Source: CAVWUA01 sp963758025 (lineage in GTDB: Bacteria; Planctomycetota; Planctomycetia; Isosphaerales; Isosphaeraceae). Taken from it: a stretch of DNA of 64,000 bases. Each line of letters starts with the position of its first letter. The first letter of the stretch is position 1. This document shows, one piece after another, positions 46,901 through 55,947 of this stretch. The stretch spans positions 620,001-684,000 of the forward strand of contig CAVWUA010000006.1 of NCBI GenBank assembly GCA_963758025.1, written 5' to 3'. A program made the position numbers and the translations under genes. The notes beneath the pieces are model-generated. The model was not told the DNA's origin. It saw only the letters and a list, made by a program, of their open reading frames with translations, and did not search any database.

Positions 46901-47072
46901 CCTGGTCCTGGCCCTGATCGTCACGCCGGTCTTCTACGCGCTCTTGGATATGTGGGTGAACCTCACCCGGCGCATGGGCATTCGCTTCTCCGTCGAGCAT
47001 CCCGCGCGGGTGACCACGGACGATCCAAAGCCCGTCTCTGAGCCGGCGGATCGGTACGCACACCAGGCATGA
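43905..47072 (+). CDS. RND efflux pump, inner-membrane permease (AcrB/HAE1 type)
   Basis: 1,055 residues, the usual size, with 12 membrane helices in two halves and two large periplasmic loops. Helix 1 is CIKRPVFTWVLVMIPVVMG; PSVDFPVCTVTTVLPGAS follows. The proton-relay Asp pair is in IGIVIDDAVVVHENI (helix 4); helix 10 has FGLFMLVGIVKKNGIL with the conserved Lys. The C-terminal TRLRPILMTTLMLVAAMVPI is typical. These pumps export hydrophobic compounds using the proton gradient, with the adaptor and an outer channel. No outer channel gene is in the operon, so a TolC-like protein elsewhere would be needed. A strong hairpin follows 28 bases after the stop. Confidence 0.96.
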   Translation: MNISEVCIKRPVFTWVLVMIPVVMGIVSYGSLGVDLFPSVDFPVCTVTTVLPGASVEEMESSVTKPIEDIVNTVSGIDELRSTTMEGVSVVTVQFQLSKNGDVGTQEVRDKISTILSSLPEGTETPIIDKFETDAMPILTIAVSGRRDFREVTELARKRIKERLETVGGVGAVNLVGGRTRAMNIIVDTDKLAAFGLSIDDVRFALLRQNLEVPGGRIDQGPRELVLRTLGRLNSAEEFADLIVANRSGYPVRIKDIGRAEDSFEEPRSLARLDGDNAVSLVVQKQSGTNTVQVVDAITNRLAEIAPTLPPDITTEIIRDQSRFIRNSIEEVKFHLLLAAGLVSATILLFIRDWRTTLIATLAIPTSIVPTFLFMSMMGFTLNNITMLGLILAIGIVIDDAVVVHENIFRHMEEDGLDAMTASRIGTREIALPVLATSLSLIVIFLPIAFMGGVVGRFFSSFGLTVAFAVAMSLFVSFTLTPMLCSRFLKLEPGEGGHARSKSGLIYRVMDGGYGVLLRGALRFKFLVVILTGLVIFSTVPIAKVMGVSLIPRDDQSEYEISLNTPEGYSLERTARLTRELENRVRKLPGTVRIFTTIGSLSTGQSVKGQGDVTHATIYVRMKDLEEREYTQFDVQQLAREMLTDYPDLRVSVNDVSAFQGGRRPQTFQVNLAGPDLNELARFSDSLKAGLKNSGTLTDLDTTLSLRKPEVQVAIDREAASDLGVPVGTIADTLRVLVGGLPITNFKDQGEQYDVWLRAEASDRASEQDIYSLTIPSSSAGLVKLSSVADLSESRGPTEIERLGRERIVTVLGNPKDGVALGDTVAEANRIVEEMNLPPQYSFAVSGQAKTLAETGYYFMVAFVLSIVFMYLILAAQFESWTQPVAILMALPVTIPFGLLSLVLFRTPMDIYAMFGLFMLVGIVKKNGILQVDATNQNRARGMDRRSAIIDANHTRLRPILMTTLMLVAAMVPIALGQGPGSGARASMAKVIIGGQMLSLVLALIVTPVFYALLDMWVNLTRRMGIRFSVEHPARVTTDDPKPVSEPADRYAHQA

Positions 47073-47100
47073 CGATCTGCTGAACCCGACATTTCCAGGA

Positions 47101-47143
47101 AAACCATCCCGCTTGCATTTTGGAAATGCAAGCGGGATGGTTT
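47101..47143. terminator. 20-bp perfect hairpin after the efflux operon
   Basis: Arms at 47101-47120 and 47124-47143 are exact complements with a 3-base loop (TGG). Each arm ends in AAA/TTT. It lies between the convergent pump gene and a leftward hypothetical gene, whose stop is only 21 bases away, so it can terminate both. Confidence 0.8.
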
Positions 47144-47163
47144 CGTGATGGGATCGACCCAGT

Positions 47164-47686
47164 TCACCCCACAAGCCACAGCGGGCAATCGCGGCGGACG
47201 GCCTCGTTGGCGGCCAGAGCCAGGAGGGCGAAGGAGACGACCTCGGGGGCGTCGGCGACGAAGCCGTCGTCGGGGTCGTTGTGGACGCGCAGGAGGTCCA
47301 GAAGGGCCTCGTCGTCCAGGGGGAGGTCCCAGCGCGCGGCAAGTTCCTCCAGCTCGCCACGCAGACCGTGCAGGCTGGCGCAACGCAAAGGGCCGCCAAT
47401 GGAGAGGGGGAGGCTCATGGCCTGGACGTGCGTGGGCAGATAGACGCCACGCCCCTCGGGGCCCAGGGCCAGCAGGTTGGGCAGGGCGTCGGCCCCTAAT
47501 TCGCCTCTGGCCCGTTCCTGAAGTTCGGCCCAGCGCTCGCGCGGTCAACTCGCCGAATTGCCGGGGGATGGAACCTTCCCATTCTCCCTCGGCGCCGAAG
47601 GCCTGGTCGAGCGCCTCGGCCACCTCGTCGGCGAAGCCCTTCTCGAAGGTTCCCCGAGCGCCGCCGACCGTGCAAGTCAGACTCAT
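47164..47686 (-). CDS. protein of unknown function (two-base frame break near 47540)
   Basis: About 174 residues after repair, from an ATG at 47686 with an AAGGAGG box. N-terminus MSLTCTVGGARGTFEKGFAD, then GSIPRQFGELTA in one frame; the next frame gives ERWAELQERARGELGADALP, then MSLPLSIGGPLRCASLHGLR and WDLPLDDEALLDLLRVHNDP. Adding CG to ACCGCGCGAGCG joins the two as ELTARERWAELQ. There is no signal or membrane segment; it is an acidic, helical, probably cytoplasmic protein. I recognise no family. The break hides the gene from a simple reading. Confidence 0.65.
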
Positions 47687-48117
47687 CGGTGCCTCCTTTC
47701 GATGCGGCGATACCTGAGCATCACGGGTTCAAGCTCCGCTTCCGATGGCGGGAGGGATGGCGCTCGGTGGTGCGGAGAGGACGCACGCGCCGGGCAGGGC
47801 CGGAAGAGGGCGGAGCGTATCATCCAGGTGCATGCGTGGAATCTGGGTCCACGCCGCGGTCTGTTCTGCTCGGAAGCACGATTCGTCCGTGATTCGTGGC
47901 GATGGGTGGAAAGCCGGAGATCGTTGCGCGATCACGTTGCGGACCTCGGAGAACCACGAAGGACTTGAGCCCGGGACCGGCGGGACTGGGGGCTGGATCG
48001 TTACGCGATTGCGTCGTATCCTGCGAGTGCCCGCCGCGACTCTCTCCGTCGCTCGTCCTTGAGTTTGTCCCCGCGTGGTGGATCTGTCAAGCGCCTACTT
48101 ACAAGAGGCTGACTTTG
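47687..48117. other. divergent intergenic region
   Basis: 431 bases between the leftward unknown gene and the M28 peptidase. No open frame here has both a ribosome site and recognisable features. It must hold promoters for both genes; none was identified with confidence. Confidence 0.45.
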
Positions 48118-50407
48118 ATGCGACGATTTCCGGTGCTCGGTGTTCTGCTGATACTCGTTCTGGGTGGAACGCGATCCGCGCGGAGCGAGGGACCGATCGG
48201 TTTCGCCCCCGGCTCGCGGGCCGATCAGTTCAAGGCGGAAGAGGCCGCTCTGGCCGTTCCGACCCCCGGAAACGCCCGATCCTGGCTCCGCACGCTGACC
48301 GAGCGCCCGCACGTCGCCGGCACCGAGGCCGACCGGCAGACCGCGCTGTTCGTCCGCGACAAGCTCCGCTCGTGGGGCTGGTCGGCCGATCTGGCCGAGT
48401 ATGAGGTCCTGCTCAACTACCCGATCTCCCCCTTGATCTCGCTGGAGATCACCCGGCCATCCCGGGAAAAACTGAAGGTCATGGAGGACCCGTACCTCCG
48501 CGACAAGGACTCCGCCGACCCCGACGCCTTTCCCGCGTTCCACGGCTACGGCGTCACGGGGGATGTCACCGGCCAGGTTGTCTATGCGAACTACGGCACG
48601 CCGGAGGACTTCGAGGCCTTGGAAAAGATGGGTGTCGAGGTCAAGGGGCGGATCGTACTCGTCCGCTACTACGGCGGGTTGTTCCGGGGCTTGAAGGTGC
48701 TCAATGCCCAGAAGCGCGGGGCGGCGGGGGTCTTGATCTACTCCGACCCGGCCGAGGATGGATACATGAAGGGGGACGCGTATCCCGAACGGTCCGTATC
48801 GCCCCCCGTCGGCCATCCAGCGCGGGAGCGTGCAATTCCTCTCGCTCGGTCCCGGCGACCCCTCCACGCCCGGCACGCCGTCGGTCAAGGGGGCCAACCG
48901 GCTCCCGATCGACCCGGCCAACGGGTTTCCCACGACGAATGTCGAGGACTGGGAGAAGCAGACCGGTCTGAAGCGCGATGAATACTTCGCCACGATTCCG
49001 AGCCTGCCGATCAGCTACGAAGCCGCCCGGCCGATCCTGGAGGCCCTGGGCGGGCCGAGCGTCCCGGACGGCTGGCAAGGGGGCCTGCCGCTCACGTACC
49101 ACGTCGGCCCCGGTCCGGTCGAGGTCCATTTCACGGTCGGCATGGATTATCAAATCCGCACGATCTGGAACGTCATCGCCACGCTGAAGGGGCAGGCGGA
49201 GCCGGATCGCTGGGTCATGATCGGCAACCACCGCGACGCCTGGGTTCATGGCGCGGTCGATCCGAGCAGCGGGACCGCCGCGACCCTGGAAGCCTGTCGC
49301 GCTCTGGGTGAGGCCGTCAAGAACGGCTGGAAACCGCGCCGGTCGATCGTCTATGCAAGCTGGGACGCCGAGGAATACGGCCTCGTCGGCTCGACCGAAT
49401 GGGCCGAGGAGCACGCCGACGAACTGAACGAGAAAGCCGTCCTGATGCTCAACGTCGATTCGGCCGTCAGCGGCAAGACGCTCGACCTGGACGGGGTGCC
49501 GTCGCTGCGGGAGCTGGTGCTCGACGCCGCGGGGGACATCAACGACCCGCGCACCGGGAAGCCCTTGCGGGAGTCGTGGATCAAGAGCCAGCGGGCATCC
49601 TGGGCCAAGAACGCGCCGATCGTGCTGGACGAGACGGGGGAATCCCCGCCGACGACACCGCACCGGTTCTCGCCGCAGATGAACCCGCTCGGCTCGGGGT
49701 CCGACTACACGGCGTTCGTCGATCACCTGGGCATCCCGGCCACCGACATCAACTTCACCGGAACGTATGGCGTCTATCACTCGATCTACGACAACTTCTT
49801 CTGGATGGAGAACTTCTGCGACCCGGAGTTCATCACCCACGCGACCGCCGCGAAGCTCTACACCCTGATCGCCATGCGGGCCGCCGGCGCGGAGGTGGTC
49901 CCCTTGCGGTTCGTGCCGTATGCCGACGCGATCCGCGGACACGTCGATGATCTGCGGAGAATCGTGGCTCGCAAAACACGCGCGGCGGAGGCCGACGAGA
50001 AGGAGCCGCCGATCACCTTCCACGGCCTGACCGACCTGCTCCGGGCCGTCGAGACGTTCGATTCGCGGGCCGAGGTCCTGGACCGAGCCCTGGAGGTCCT
50101 GGCCGAGCAGGACGACGTGGCCCCCGAACGCCTCGCCCGGCTCAACGACGCCCTGACGCGGGTCGAACGGGCATTCCTTCTGGAGAAGGGCTTGCCGGAG
50201 CGAGCCTGGTTCAAGCATTCGATCTATGCCCCCGGCTTGACGACCGGCTACGCGAGCTGGCCGTTGCCCGGCATCCACCAGGCGATCCTGGAGGGGGACC
50301 AGGCCCTCTTCGACGCCCAGTGGCCGATCCTCGTCGAACGGATCGAGGCGGCGGCCGAGGCGTTGAAGTCCGCGACCGACATCGCCACCGGGGCGAGCGG
50401 TCGGTAA
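48118..50407 (+). CDS. M28 metallopeptidase, glutamate carboxypeptidase II-like (two-base frame break near 48792)
   Basis: About 763 residues after repair, matching the GCPII/transferrin-receptor family. A signal peptide (RRFPVLGVLLILVLGGTRSA) leads into the N-terminal part, a PA domain (GQVVYANYGTPEDFEALEKM to KRGAAGVLIYSDP) and then the catalytic domain. Zinc residues: HRDAWVHGAVDPSSG (His, bridging Asp), WDAEEYGLVGSTEW (Glu-Glu), LNVDSA (Asp) and TYGVYHSIYDNF (His). A C-terminal helical dimerisation domain follows. The frames join by adding CG to GAACGGTCC, giving YPERGPYRPPSAIQRGSVQ, a family hallmark. It would trim C-terminal acidic residues from peptides in the periplasm; specificity is not determined. 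Confidence 0.93.
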
Positions 50408-50461
50408 GCTGGGGAGGCATTGTTTTTCCCCGACCTCAGCCTCTCAAGGACGCAGTCCGTC

Positions 50462-51943
50462 ATGTCCAGGGACGAATCGATCGATCCGCAACGCCCGATC
50501 CTTCCCCGGGTCCTCGGTCCGAGCGTGGCCTTCTGCGCGATCGTGGGCTCGGTGATCGGCTCGGGCATCTTCATCGTGCCGGGACGGGTCGCCGCCGCGG
50601 TGCCCGCCATGTCGGGGATCGCCCTGGCGTGGGTCATCGGCGGGTTATTCAGCCTGGCCGGCGCATTGACGGTCGCCGAGCTGGGGGCGATGCTGCCTCA
50701 TGCCGGCGGGCCGTATGTTTATCTCCGCCGGGCGTATGGCCCCTTGCCCGCGTTTCTCTTCGGCTGGACGGAGTTCCTGGTCATCCGCGCCGGGTCAATC
50801 GCCACGCTGGCGGCGGCCTTCGCCCTCTATTTCTCGCAACTGGCCCCGGCCCCCGAGGGGATGCGCGCGGAGGTCTGGGAGATGATCGTGGCCGTCTCGG
50901 CGATGGCGGGGGTGGCCGTGGTCAACGTCCTCGGCACGAGAGTCGGCGGGGGCGTGCAGGTCATTGGCACCGGGCTGAAGATCGGCGCCCTGGCGACGAT
51001 GATGGTTCTGCCGTTCTTGCTCGGTGAGGCGAGCACGACGCGCCTGACCCCGGTCTGGCCGGAGGCCGTCAATACCGGGTTCTTCGAAGGGTTCATGCTC
51101 GCGATGGTCGGCGTGCTCTGGACCTACGACGGCTGGATCAATTCCAGCTCCCTGGCCGAGGAGATCCGCGAGCCGGAGCGGAACATCCCCCGCGCCCTGG
51201 TCTGGGGCACGCTCGCCTTGATCGCCATCTATCTGGGGATGACGCTGGTTTATCACATGGTTCTCCCTTTGAGTGAGATGGCCCAGACCGCCAACGCCGA
51301 GAAGGGAACCCCGCGCGTCGTCGCCGCCGTCTTCCTCCAGAAGCTCCTGGGCGGGCCGGGCCTGGTGGCGATTTCCCTGGTCGTCATGTGCTCAACCTTG
51401 ATCTCCCTCAACGGCAATTCGCTGTCTGGCCCCCGCGCGTACTTCGCGATGGCCCGCGATGGCTTGTTCCCACGCGGGCTTTGCCGGATTCACCCGACCT
51501 TCCGCACCCCGGCGAACGCGATTCTGGCTCAGGCCGGCTGGTCGATCGCGTTGACCCTCGCCGGGACCGCCGTCATCCTGACCCCGCCCCCGTCGGGAGG
51601 GGGATTGCCTCGACCGTTACAGGCCGTCTGGACGAAGCTGCACGAGACGCCGCTGTACGACGTCATGTTCTCCTATGTCATCTTCGGCGGGACGTTGATC
51701 TATACCCTGACCATCGCCAGCGTGTTCGTCCTGCGCATGCGGGAGCCCGACCTGCCGAGGCCGTACCGCACGTGGGGCTATCCGGTCACGCCGCTCCTGT
51801 ACCTGGGCGGGGCCGGGCTCTTGCTGGCGAGCATGTTGTGGAACACGACGCTCGAATCCCTCTCGGGCTTGCTGGTGATCGCGCTGGGCGTCCCGGCGTA
51901 TCGGATGTTCACGAGACGGAATGCGTTCCAGGGTCCGCGCTGA
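50462..51943 (+). CDS. APC-family amino acid permease
   Basis: 493 residues with about 12 hydrophobic segments. Helix 1 carries VGSVIGSGIFIVPG, with the unwound GSGIF substrate site of the APC fold; AELGAMLPHAGGPYVYLRRA in helices 2-3 and the loop GWTEFLV are typical. WTYDGWINSSSLAEEIREPE near helix 6 and SGPRAYFAMARDGLFPR near helix 8 fit the L-type/cationic amino acid branch. It probably imports or exchanges amino acids. It lies 54 bases after the M28 peptidase, which may supply its amino acid substrates, and 15 bases before the small Tat-signal gene. Confidence 0.94.
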   Translation: MSRDESIDPQRPILPRVLGPSVAFCAIVGSVIGSGIFIVPGRVAAAVPAMSGIALAWVIGGLFSLAGALTVAELGAMLPHAGGPYVYLRRAYGPLPAFLFGWTEFLVIRAGSIATLAAAFALYFSQLAPAPEGMRAEVWEMIVAVSAMAGVAVVNVLGTRVGGGVQVIGTGLKIGALATMMVLPFLLGEASTTRLTPVWPEAVNTGFFEGFMLAMVGVLWTYDGWINSSSLAEEIREPERNIPRALVWGTLALIAIYLGMTLVYHMVLPLSEMAQTANAEKGTPRVVAAVFLQKLLGGPGLVAISLVVMCSTLISLNGNSLSGPRAYFAMARDGLFPRGLCRIHPTFRTPANAILAQAGWSIALTLAGTAVILTPPPSGGGLPRPLQAVWTKLHETPLYDVMFSYVIFGGTLIYTLTIASVFVLRMREPDLPRPYRTWGYPVTPLLYLGGAGLLLASMLWNTTLESLSGLLVIALGVPAYRMFTRRNAFQGPR

Positions 51944-51958
51944 GTGGAGGATGATACG

Positions 51959-52274
51959 ATGCCCGAACCGTCCCATCGCCGCGATTTTGTCCGCACCCTG
52001 GCCCTCGGGGCGACGGCTGGCCTCTTGCCCGGCTCGGCCCCGGCCGATCGCGGATGATGAGCCGTCGGCCGAGCCGCCGAAGTCGGAGGCCGACGCCCGC
52101 ATGGAGGTCGTCCTCGCCCGGTACGGCGACGGCCTGGACGACGAGCACCGCAAGGCGATTCGCGGCGAGGTCGAGGGGATTGTCCGACGCGCCGAGCAAC
52201 TTCGCCAGTTCGAGCTGGAGAACGGCGACGGACCGTCGCTGATCTTCCGGCCGTATCGGGAACCGCTGGGTTGA
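51959..52274 (+). CDS. small Tat-signal protein (two-base frame break near 52045)
   Basis: About 105 residues after repair. ATG 51959 follows GTGGAGG. The first frame gives MPEPSHRRDFVRTLALGATA, where RRDFVRT is a twin-arginine export motif, then GLLPGSAPADRG and a stop. Adding CG to GATCGCGGATG continues as DRADDEPSAEPPKSEADARM and an acidic helical body with VVLARYGDGLDDEHRKAIRG and GIVRRAEQLRQFEL, ending in FRPYREPLG. It sits 31 bases before the amidase gene and is probably co-transcribed. The family is unknown to me. An exported small helical partner of the amidase is a guess from the position. Confidence 0.7.
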
Positions 52275-52305
52275 TCTGATCCGTGCCGAGGGGAATGCCA
52301 ACACG

Positions 52306-53700
52306 ATGAAACCGGACGATGAGATCGCCTTCGCTCCGCTGACCGTGCTGGGTGCCCGGCTCCGCGCGGGGGAGATCACGGCGGTCGAGCTGACGCGGTT
52401 CTTCCTTGATCGCCTGGAACGGTTCGGCCCGCGCTACAATTGCGTGGTGAACCTCACCCGCGAGCTGGCCCTGGAGCAAGCCCGGAAGGCCGACGCGGAG
52501 CTGAGCGCCGGGCACGATCGCGGCCCCTTGCACGGAATTCCCTACGGGGCAAAGGACCTGCTGGCCACGAAGGGCATCCCGACCACCTGGGGCTGTCGGC
52601 CGTATCAGGATCGGATCATCGACCATGATGCGGCCGTCATCACCCGTTTGCGCGAGGCGGGGGCGGTCCTGGTGGCGAAGCTGGCGATGGTCGAATGCGC
52701 GGGGGGGATGGGCTACCGGCAGGCGAACGCCAGCCTGACCGGCCCCGGGCGCAACCCCTGGAAGCCGTCGCAGTGGAGCGGCGGCAGTTCTTCCGGTTCC
52801 GGCTCGGCGGTCGCCGCGGGCCTGGTGCCGTTCGCCATCGGCACGGAAACCTGGGGCAGCATCACCACGCCTTGCAGCTATTGCGGCCTGACCGGCCTGC
52901 GGCCCACCTACGGGCGCGTCTCCCGCGCGGGGGCGATGGCCCTGGCCTGGACGCACGACAAGATCGGTTCGATGTGCCACGACGCCCACGACTGCGGCCT
53001 GGTACTGAACGCCATCGCCGGTCCCGACCCGGACGACCCGTCCGCCTCCGAGCGGCCGTACCAGTATCCGCCCGAGGACCACCCCGGCCGCCCGTTCCGC
53101 CTGGCCGTGCTCAAGGAGGGCGTGACGGACGCTCAGCCCGAGGTGCGGGCGAATTTCGAACGGGCGCTGGAGGTCTGGAACGACCTCGGCTCGATCGAGG
53201 AAATCGAGCTGCCGGACCTGCCGTTTGGCCCCGTCGCCAGCACGATCATCGCCGCCGAGGGGGCCAGCGCCTTCGAGGACATGGTCGGCTCGTTCGAGGT
53301 CTTCGGCCTGACCGCGCCTGAGGACCGCATCGGCGGGTTCGCCGATCAGGCGATCCTGGCCACCGACTATCTCCGCGCCCAGCGCATCCGCGTGAAGCTC
53401 TGCCGGGCACTCGACACCTGGTTCGCCCCGTTCGACGCCGTGCTCTCCGTCCCGACCCCCGCCGCCGCGCCGACGGCCGATGGCCCCTTCGGCGGCAAAT
53501 ACGGCTCGAAGTCGATGGGAGGCGCCGGCAACGTCTGCGGCACTCCGGCCCTGGTCCTCCCCACCGGCCAGACCGACGACGGCCTGCCGACCGCCCTCCA
53601 GCTCGACGGCCGGGCCTTCTCCGAAAACCGGCTGATCGCCCTGGCACGGGCGTATCAGGATGCGACGGGCTGGCATCAGGAACACCCGGATCTTGATTAA
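52306..53700 (+). CDS. amidase (amidase signature family)
   Basis: 464 residues. The Ser-cisSer-Lys triad is visible: catalytic Lys in PYGAKDLLATKG, then the glycine/serine loop GGSSSGSGSAVAAGLVPFAI with the first Ser, and ETWGSITTPCSYCG with the nucleophile. The fold also shows LPTGQTDDGLPTALQLDGRA near the end. Members include GatA, aryl-amidases and urea/acetamide amidases; missing Gat partners make a standalone amidase more likely. The substrate is not identifiable. The Tat-signal gene sits directly upstream. Confidence 0.92.
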   Translation: MKPDDEIAFAPLTVLGARLRAGEITAVELTRFFLDRLERFGPRYNCVVNLTRELALEQARKADAELSAGHDRGPLHGIPYGAKDLLATKGIPTTWGCRPYQDRIIDHDAAVITRLREAGAVLVAKLAMVECAGGMGYRQANASLTGPGRNPWKPSQWSGGSSSGSGSAVAAGLVPFAIGTETWGSITTPCSYCGLTGLRPTYGRVSRAGAMALAWTHDKIGSMCHDAHDCGLVLNAIAGPDPDDPSASERPYQYPPEDHPGRPFRLAVLKEGVTDAQPEVRANFERALEVWNDLGSIEEIELPDLPFGPVASTIIAAEGASAFEDMVGSFEVFGLTAPEDRIGGFADQAILATDYLRAQRIRVKLCRALDTWFAPFDAVLSVPTPAAAPTADGPFGGKYGSKSMGGAGNVCGTPALVLPTGQTDDGLPTALQLDGRAFSENRLIALARAYQDATGWHQEHPDLD

Positions 53701-53770
53701 GATTTCGCCGCGGAGCACGCGAAAACCGCGGCGTTGAAATCTTCCCGCATTTCTCAAGGAGCCAACGCGC

Positions 53771-54919
53771 ATGTCCCCACTCCTCTCCCTGCTCGCAATC
53801 CTCACCCTGGCCGATCCCATTACCCCTCGGGAGTTGGATGAATCCCTTCAGGCCCCGCCGCAAGGTGCGCAGGCGAAGGCTCTCGCGGAGCGCGTCCGCG
53901 CGGCGTTTCCCGAGGAGAAGGACCTCAAGAAAGGAGGGCACCTGGTCGAGCAAGACCTGGTTGCTTTCGTGATCGATAGCAAGGATCGACCGCGTGTTGA
54001 GGGGATGGTCAATCATAGTCAGGGGTTGGAAATGCTCCCGATCGGCGAGACGGGGATCTGGGCGCGGGTCGAACGCATCGCGACCGACACCAAATTCGCC
54101 TATCACTTCCAGGTCAACGGCAAGCAGCTTGGCGGCGCGGTCGTGGAGATGCCCGACTGGAGCTATCCGCCCGCGTCCTCGCAACAGCCCGACCGGACGT
54201 ATGGGGCCTACAAGCCGCTGGAGTTCCGAAGCGATGTCTTCGGCAACGACCGCACCGGCTGGATCTACGTCCCCGCCGCGTATGACGGTCAGAAACCCGC
54301 CGCGCTCATGGTTTTCCAGGATGGCGACGCCTACAAGAATGAGCACGTCGGCACGGTCGTCGATAACCTGATCGCCGAGGACGCCATGCCCGTGACCATC
54401 CTCGTGCTCCTGAATCCCGGCGTCAACGACAACGGCTCACGCAACCGGAGCGTCGAGTACGACACGCTCAGCGACCGTTACGCGACCTTCCTCGACAAGG
54501 AGGTGCTCCCCCTGGTCAAGAAGGAGTACACGATCGCCGACGACCCCCGACTCCACGCGATCGGTGGCGCGTCCTCCGGCGGGATCTGCGCCTTCACCGT
54601 GGCCTGGGAGCGGCCCGACCTGTTCGGCCGGGTGCTCTCGCAGATCGGCAGCTTCACCGACATCCGCGGCGGCAACGCCTATCCCGAGATCGTTCGCAAA
54701 GGAGAGAAAAAGCCGATCCAGGTCGTGATGACCGACGGCACCAACGACCTCATCAACCGCTTCGGCGACTGGTGGCAGGCCAACGAAGCCATGTACGCCG
54801 CGCTGAAGGAAAAGGGATACGACGTTCAGTTCATCAAGGATCGCGGCTTCCACGCCTACTGGACCTGCGGCCGCCAGCTTCCCGAGGCCCTGCGGCTGTT
54901 GTGGAAAGACGCCAGGTAA
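53771..54919 (+). CDS. exported esterase of the alpha/beta hydrolase fold (enterochelin esterase/Fes-like)
   Basis: 382 residues with a short signal-like start (LLSLLAILTLADPI). An N-terminal beta domain (about 40-150, ending DWSYPPASSQQPDRTYGA) is followed by the catalytic part: WIYVPAAYDGQKPAALMVFQ, PVTILVLLNPG, YATFLDKEVLPLVKKEY and the nucleophile elbow GGASSGGICAF, with acid and His expected in MTDGTNDL and DRGFHAYWTCGRQLPE. This is the putative-esterase family, which covers siderophore, feruloyl and acetyl esterases; the actual substrate is unknown. It begins 71 bases after the amidase and runs the same way. Confidence 0.9.
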   Translation: MSPLLSLLAILTLADPITPRELDESLQAPPQGAQAKALAERVRAAFPEEKDLKKGGHLVEQDLVAFVIDSKDRPRVEGMVNHSQGLEMLPIGETGIWARVERIATDTKFAYHFQVNGKQLGGAVVEMPDWSYPPASSQQPDRTYGAYKPLEFRSDVFGNDRTGWIYVPAAYDGQKPAALMVFQDGDAYKNEHVGTVVDNLIAEDAMPVTILVLLNPGVNDNGSRNRSVEYDTLSDRYATFLDKEVLPLVKKEYTIADDPRLHAIGGASSGGICAFTVAWERPDLFGRVLSQIGSFTDIRGGNAYPEIVRKGEKKPIQVVMTDGTNDLINRFGDWWQANEAMYAALKEKGYDVQFIKDRGFHAYWTCGRQLPEALRLLWKDAR

Positions 54920-54971
54920 TGAGGCGATCCCTCCCCTATCGTGACCGATGGACTCACCGGGAGCGGCCCGC

Positions 54972-55914
54972 ATGTCGCCTCGACTGACGCTCTTGGGCCT
55001 GCTGGCCGGCTCGGCGATCGCCTATGAGTGGCCCGCGCTGGTGGGTGACGGATTCGACCCGTTCCTGGCGAGCAAGGGGTGGCTCTGGCCGTTGATCGGG
55101 CTGGTGATGTTCGTCATCGGCTGGCTGCTCCCGGCGGACGAGCTGCGGCAGGTGGCCTCGCGCTGGCCGTCGGTGCTGGGGGGGACGGCCTTGCAGTTCA
55201 CGGCGATGCCGCTTCTGGCGTACGGGTTCGGGCGGGGGCTGGCCCTCGACGGCGACGCCCTGATCGGTATGGTGCTGGTCGGGTGCGTGCCGGGGGCGAT
55301 GGCGTCGAACGTCCTGACCTTGCTGGCGAAGGGAAACGTCGGCTATTCGGTGAGCCTGACGACGACGGCCACGCTCGTTTCTCCCCTGGTCGTGCCGCTG
55401 GCGCTTGCGGATCGTGCTGGGGCAGGTGGATGTGCCATTTCCGGTGGCGCGGACGATCCTGGATCTGACCGGCTACGTCGTCGTGCCGGTCGTCACGGGG
55501 CACCTGATCGGCCGTCGGCTGGCCTCCTGGCGCGACCGTGTGCAGGCGTTCGGCTCCTGGGTGGCGAACCTGGTGATTCTCTGGGTGATCGCCGTGGTGG
55601 TCGCCGCCAATCGCGAGCGGCTGGCGGAGCCGAACGGCATGCTGCTCGTCGCGCTCTTGCTCGTGAACCTGTGCGGCTATCTCGCCGGCTTTCTCGGAGG
55701 ACAGGCCTTGCGCCTGCCCGGGCCGATGCGACGCGCCCTGACCCTGGAGATTGGTATGCAGAACGCGGGTCTCGGTACGACCCTGGCCCTCTCACTCTTT
55801 CCCGACCGACCCGCCGCGGCGATCCCCGGCGCCATCTATACCTTCGGCTGCATGCTCACCGGGACAATTCTCGCCTCGTTCTGGGGCTGGCGCGGCGTGG
55901 CGGAGGAACCTTGA
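54972..55914 (+). CDS. bile acid:sodium symporter (BASS/SBF) family transporter (two-base frame break near 55410)
   Basis: About 314 residues after repair. Start at ATG 54972, with CGGGAG upstream. Nine to ten membrane segments are visible: LTLLGLLAGSAIAYEWPAL, GWLWPLIGLVMFVIGWLL, TALQFTAMPLLAYGFGR and ALIGMVLVGCVPGAMASNVL (the sodium-site VGCVPGAMASN pattern), then after the break ARTILDLTGYVVVPVVTGHL, VANLVILWVIAVVVAANRE and IGMQNAGLGTTLALS, the second conserved crossover. Adding GC to CTGGCGCTTGCGG gives PLALARLRIVLGQ. It probably imports an organic anion with sodium; the family also includes pyruvate and sulfur-compound carriers. Confidence 0.9.
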
Positions 55915-55947
55915 ACGCCTCCGCTCGCGGATCGAGGGAATGCGGGC

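Noticed and set aside
51778..53820. Minus-strand open frame of ~680 codons opposite the amidase
   Set aside because: It runs across three plus-strand genes and has no recognisable features.
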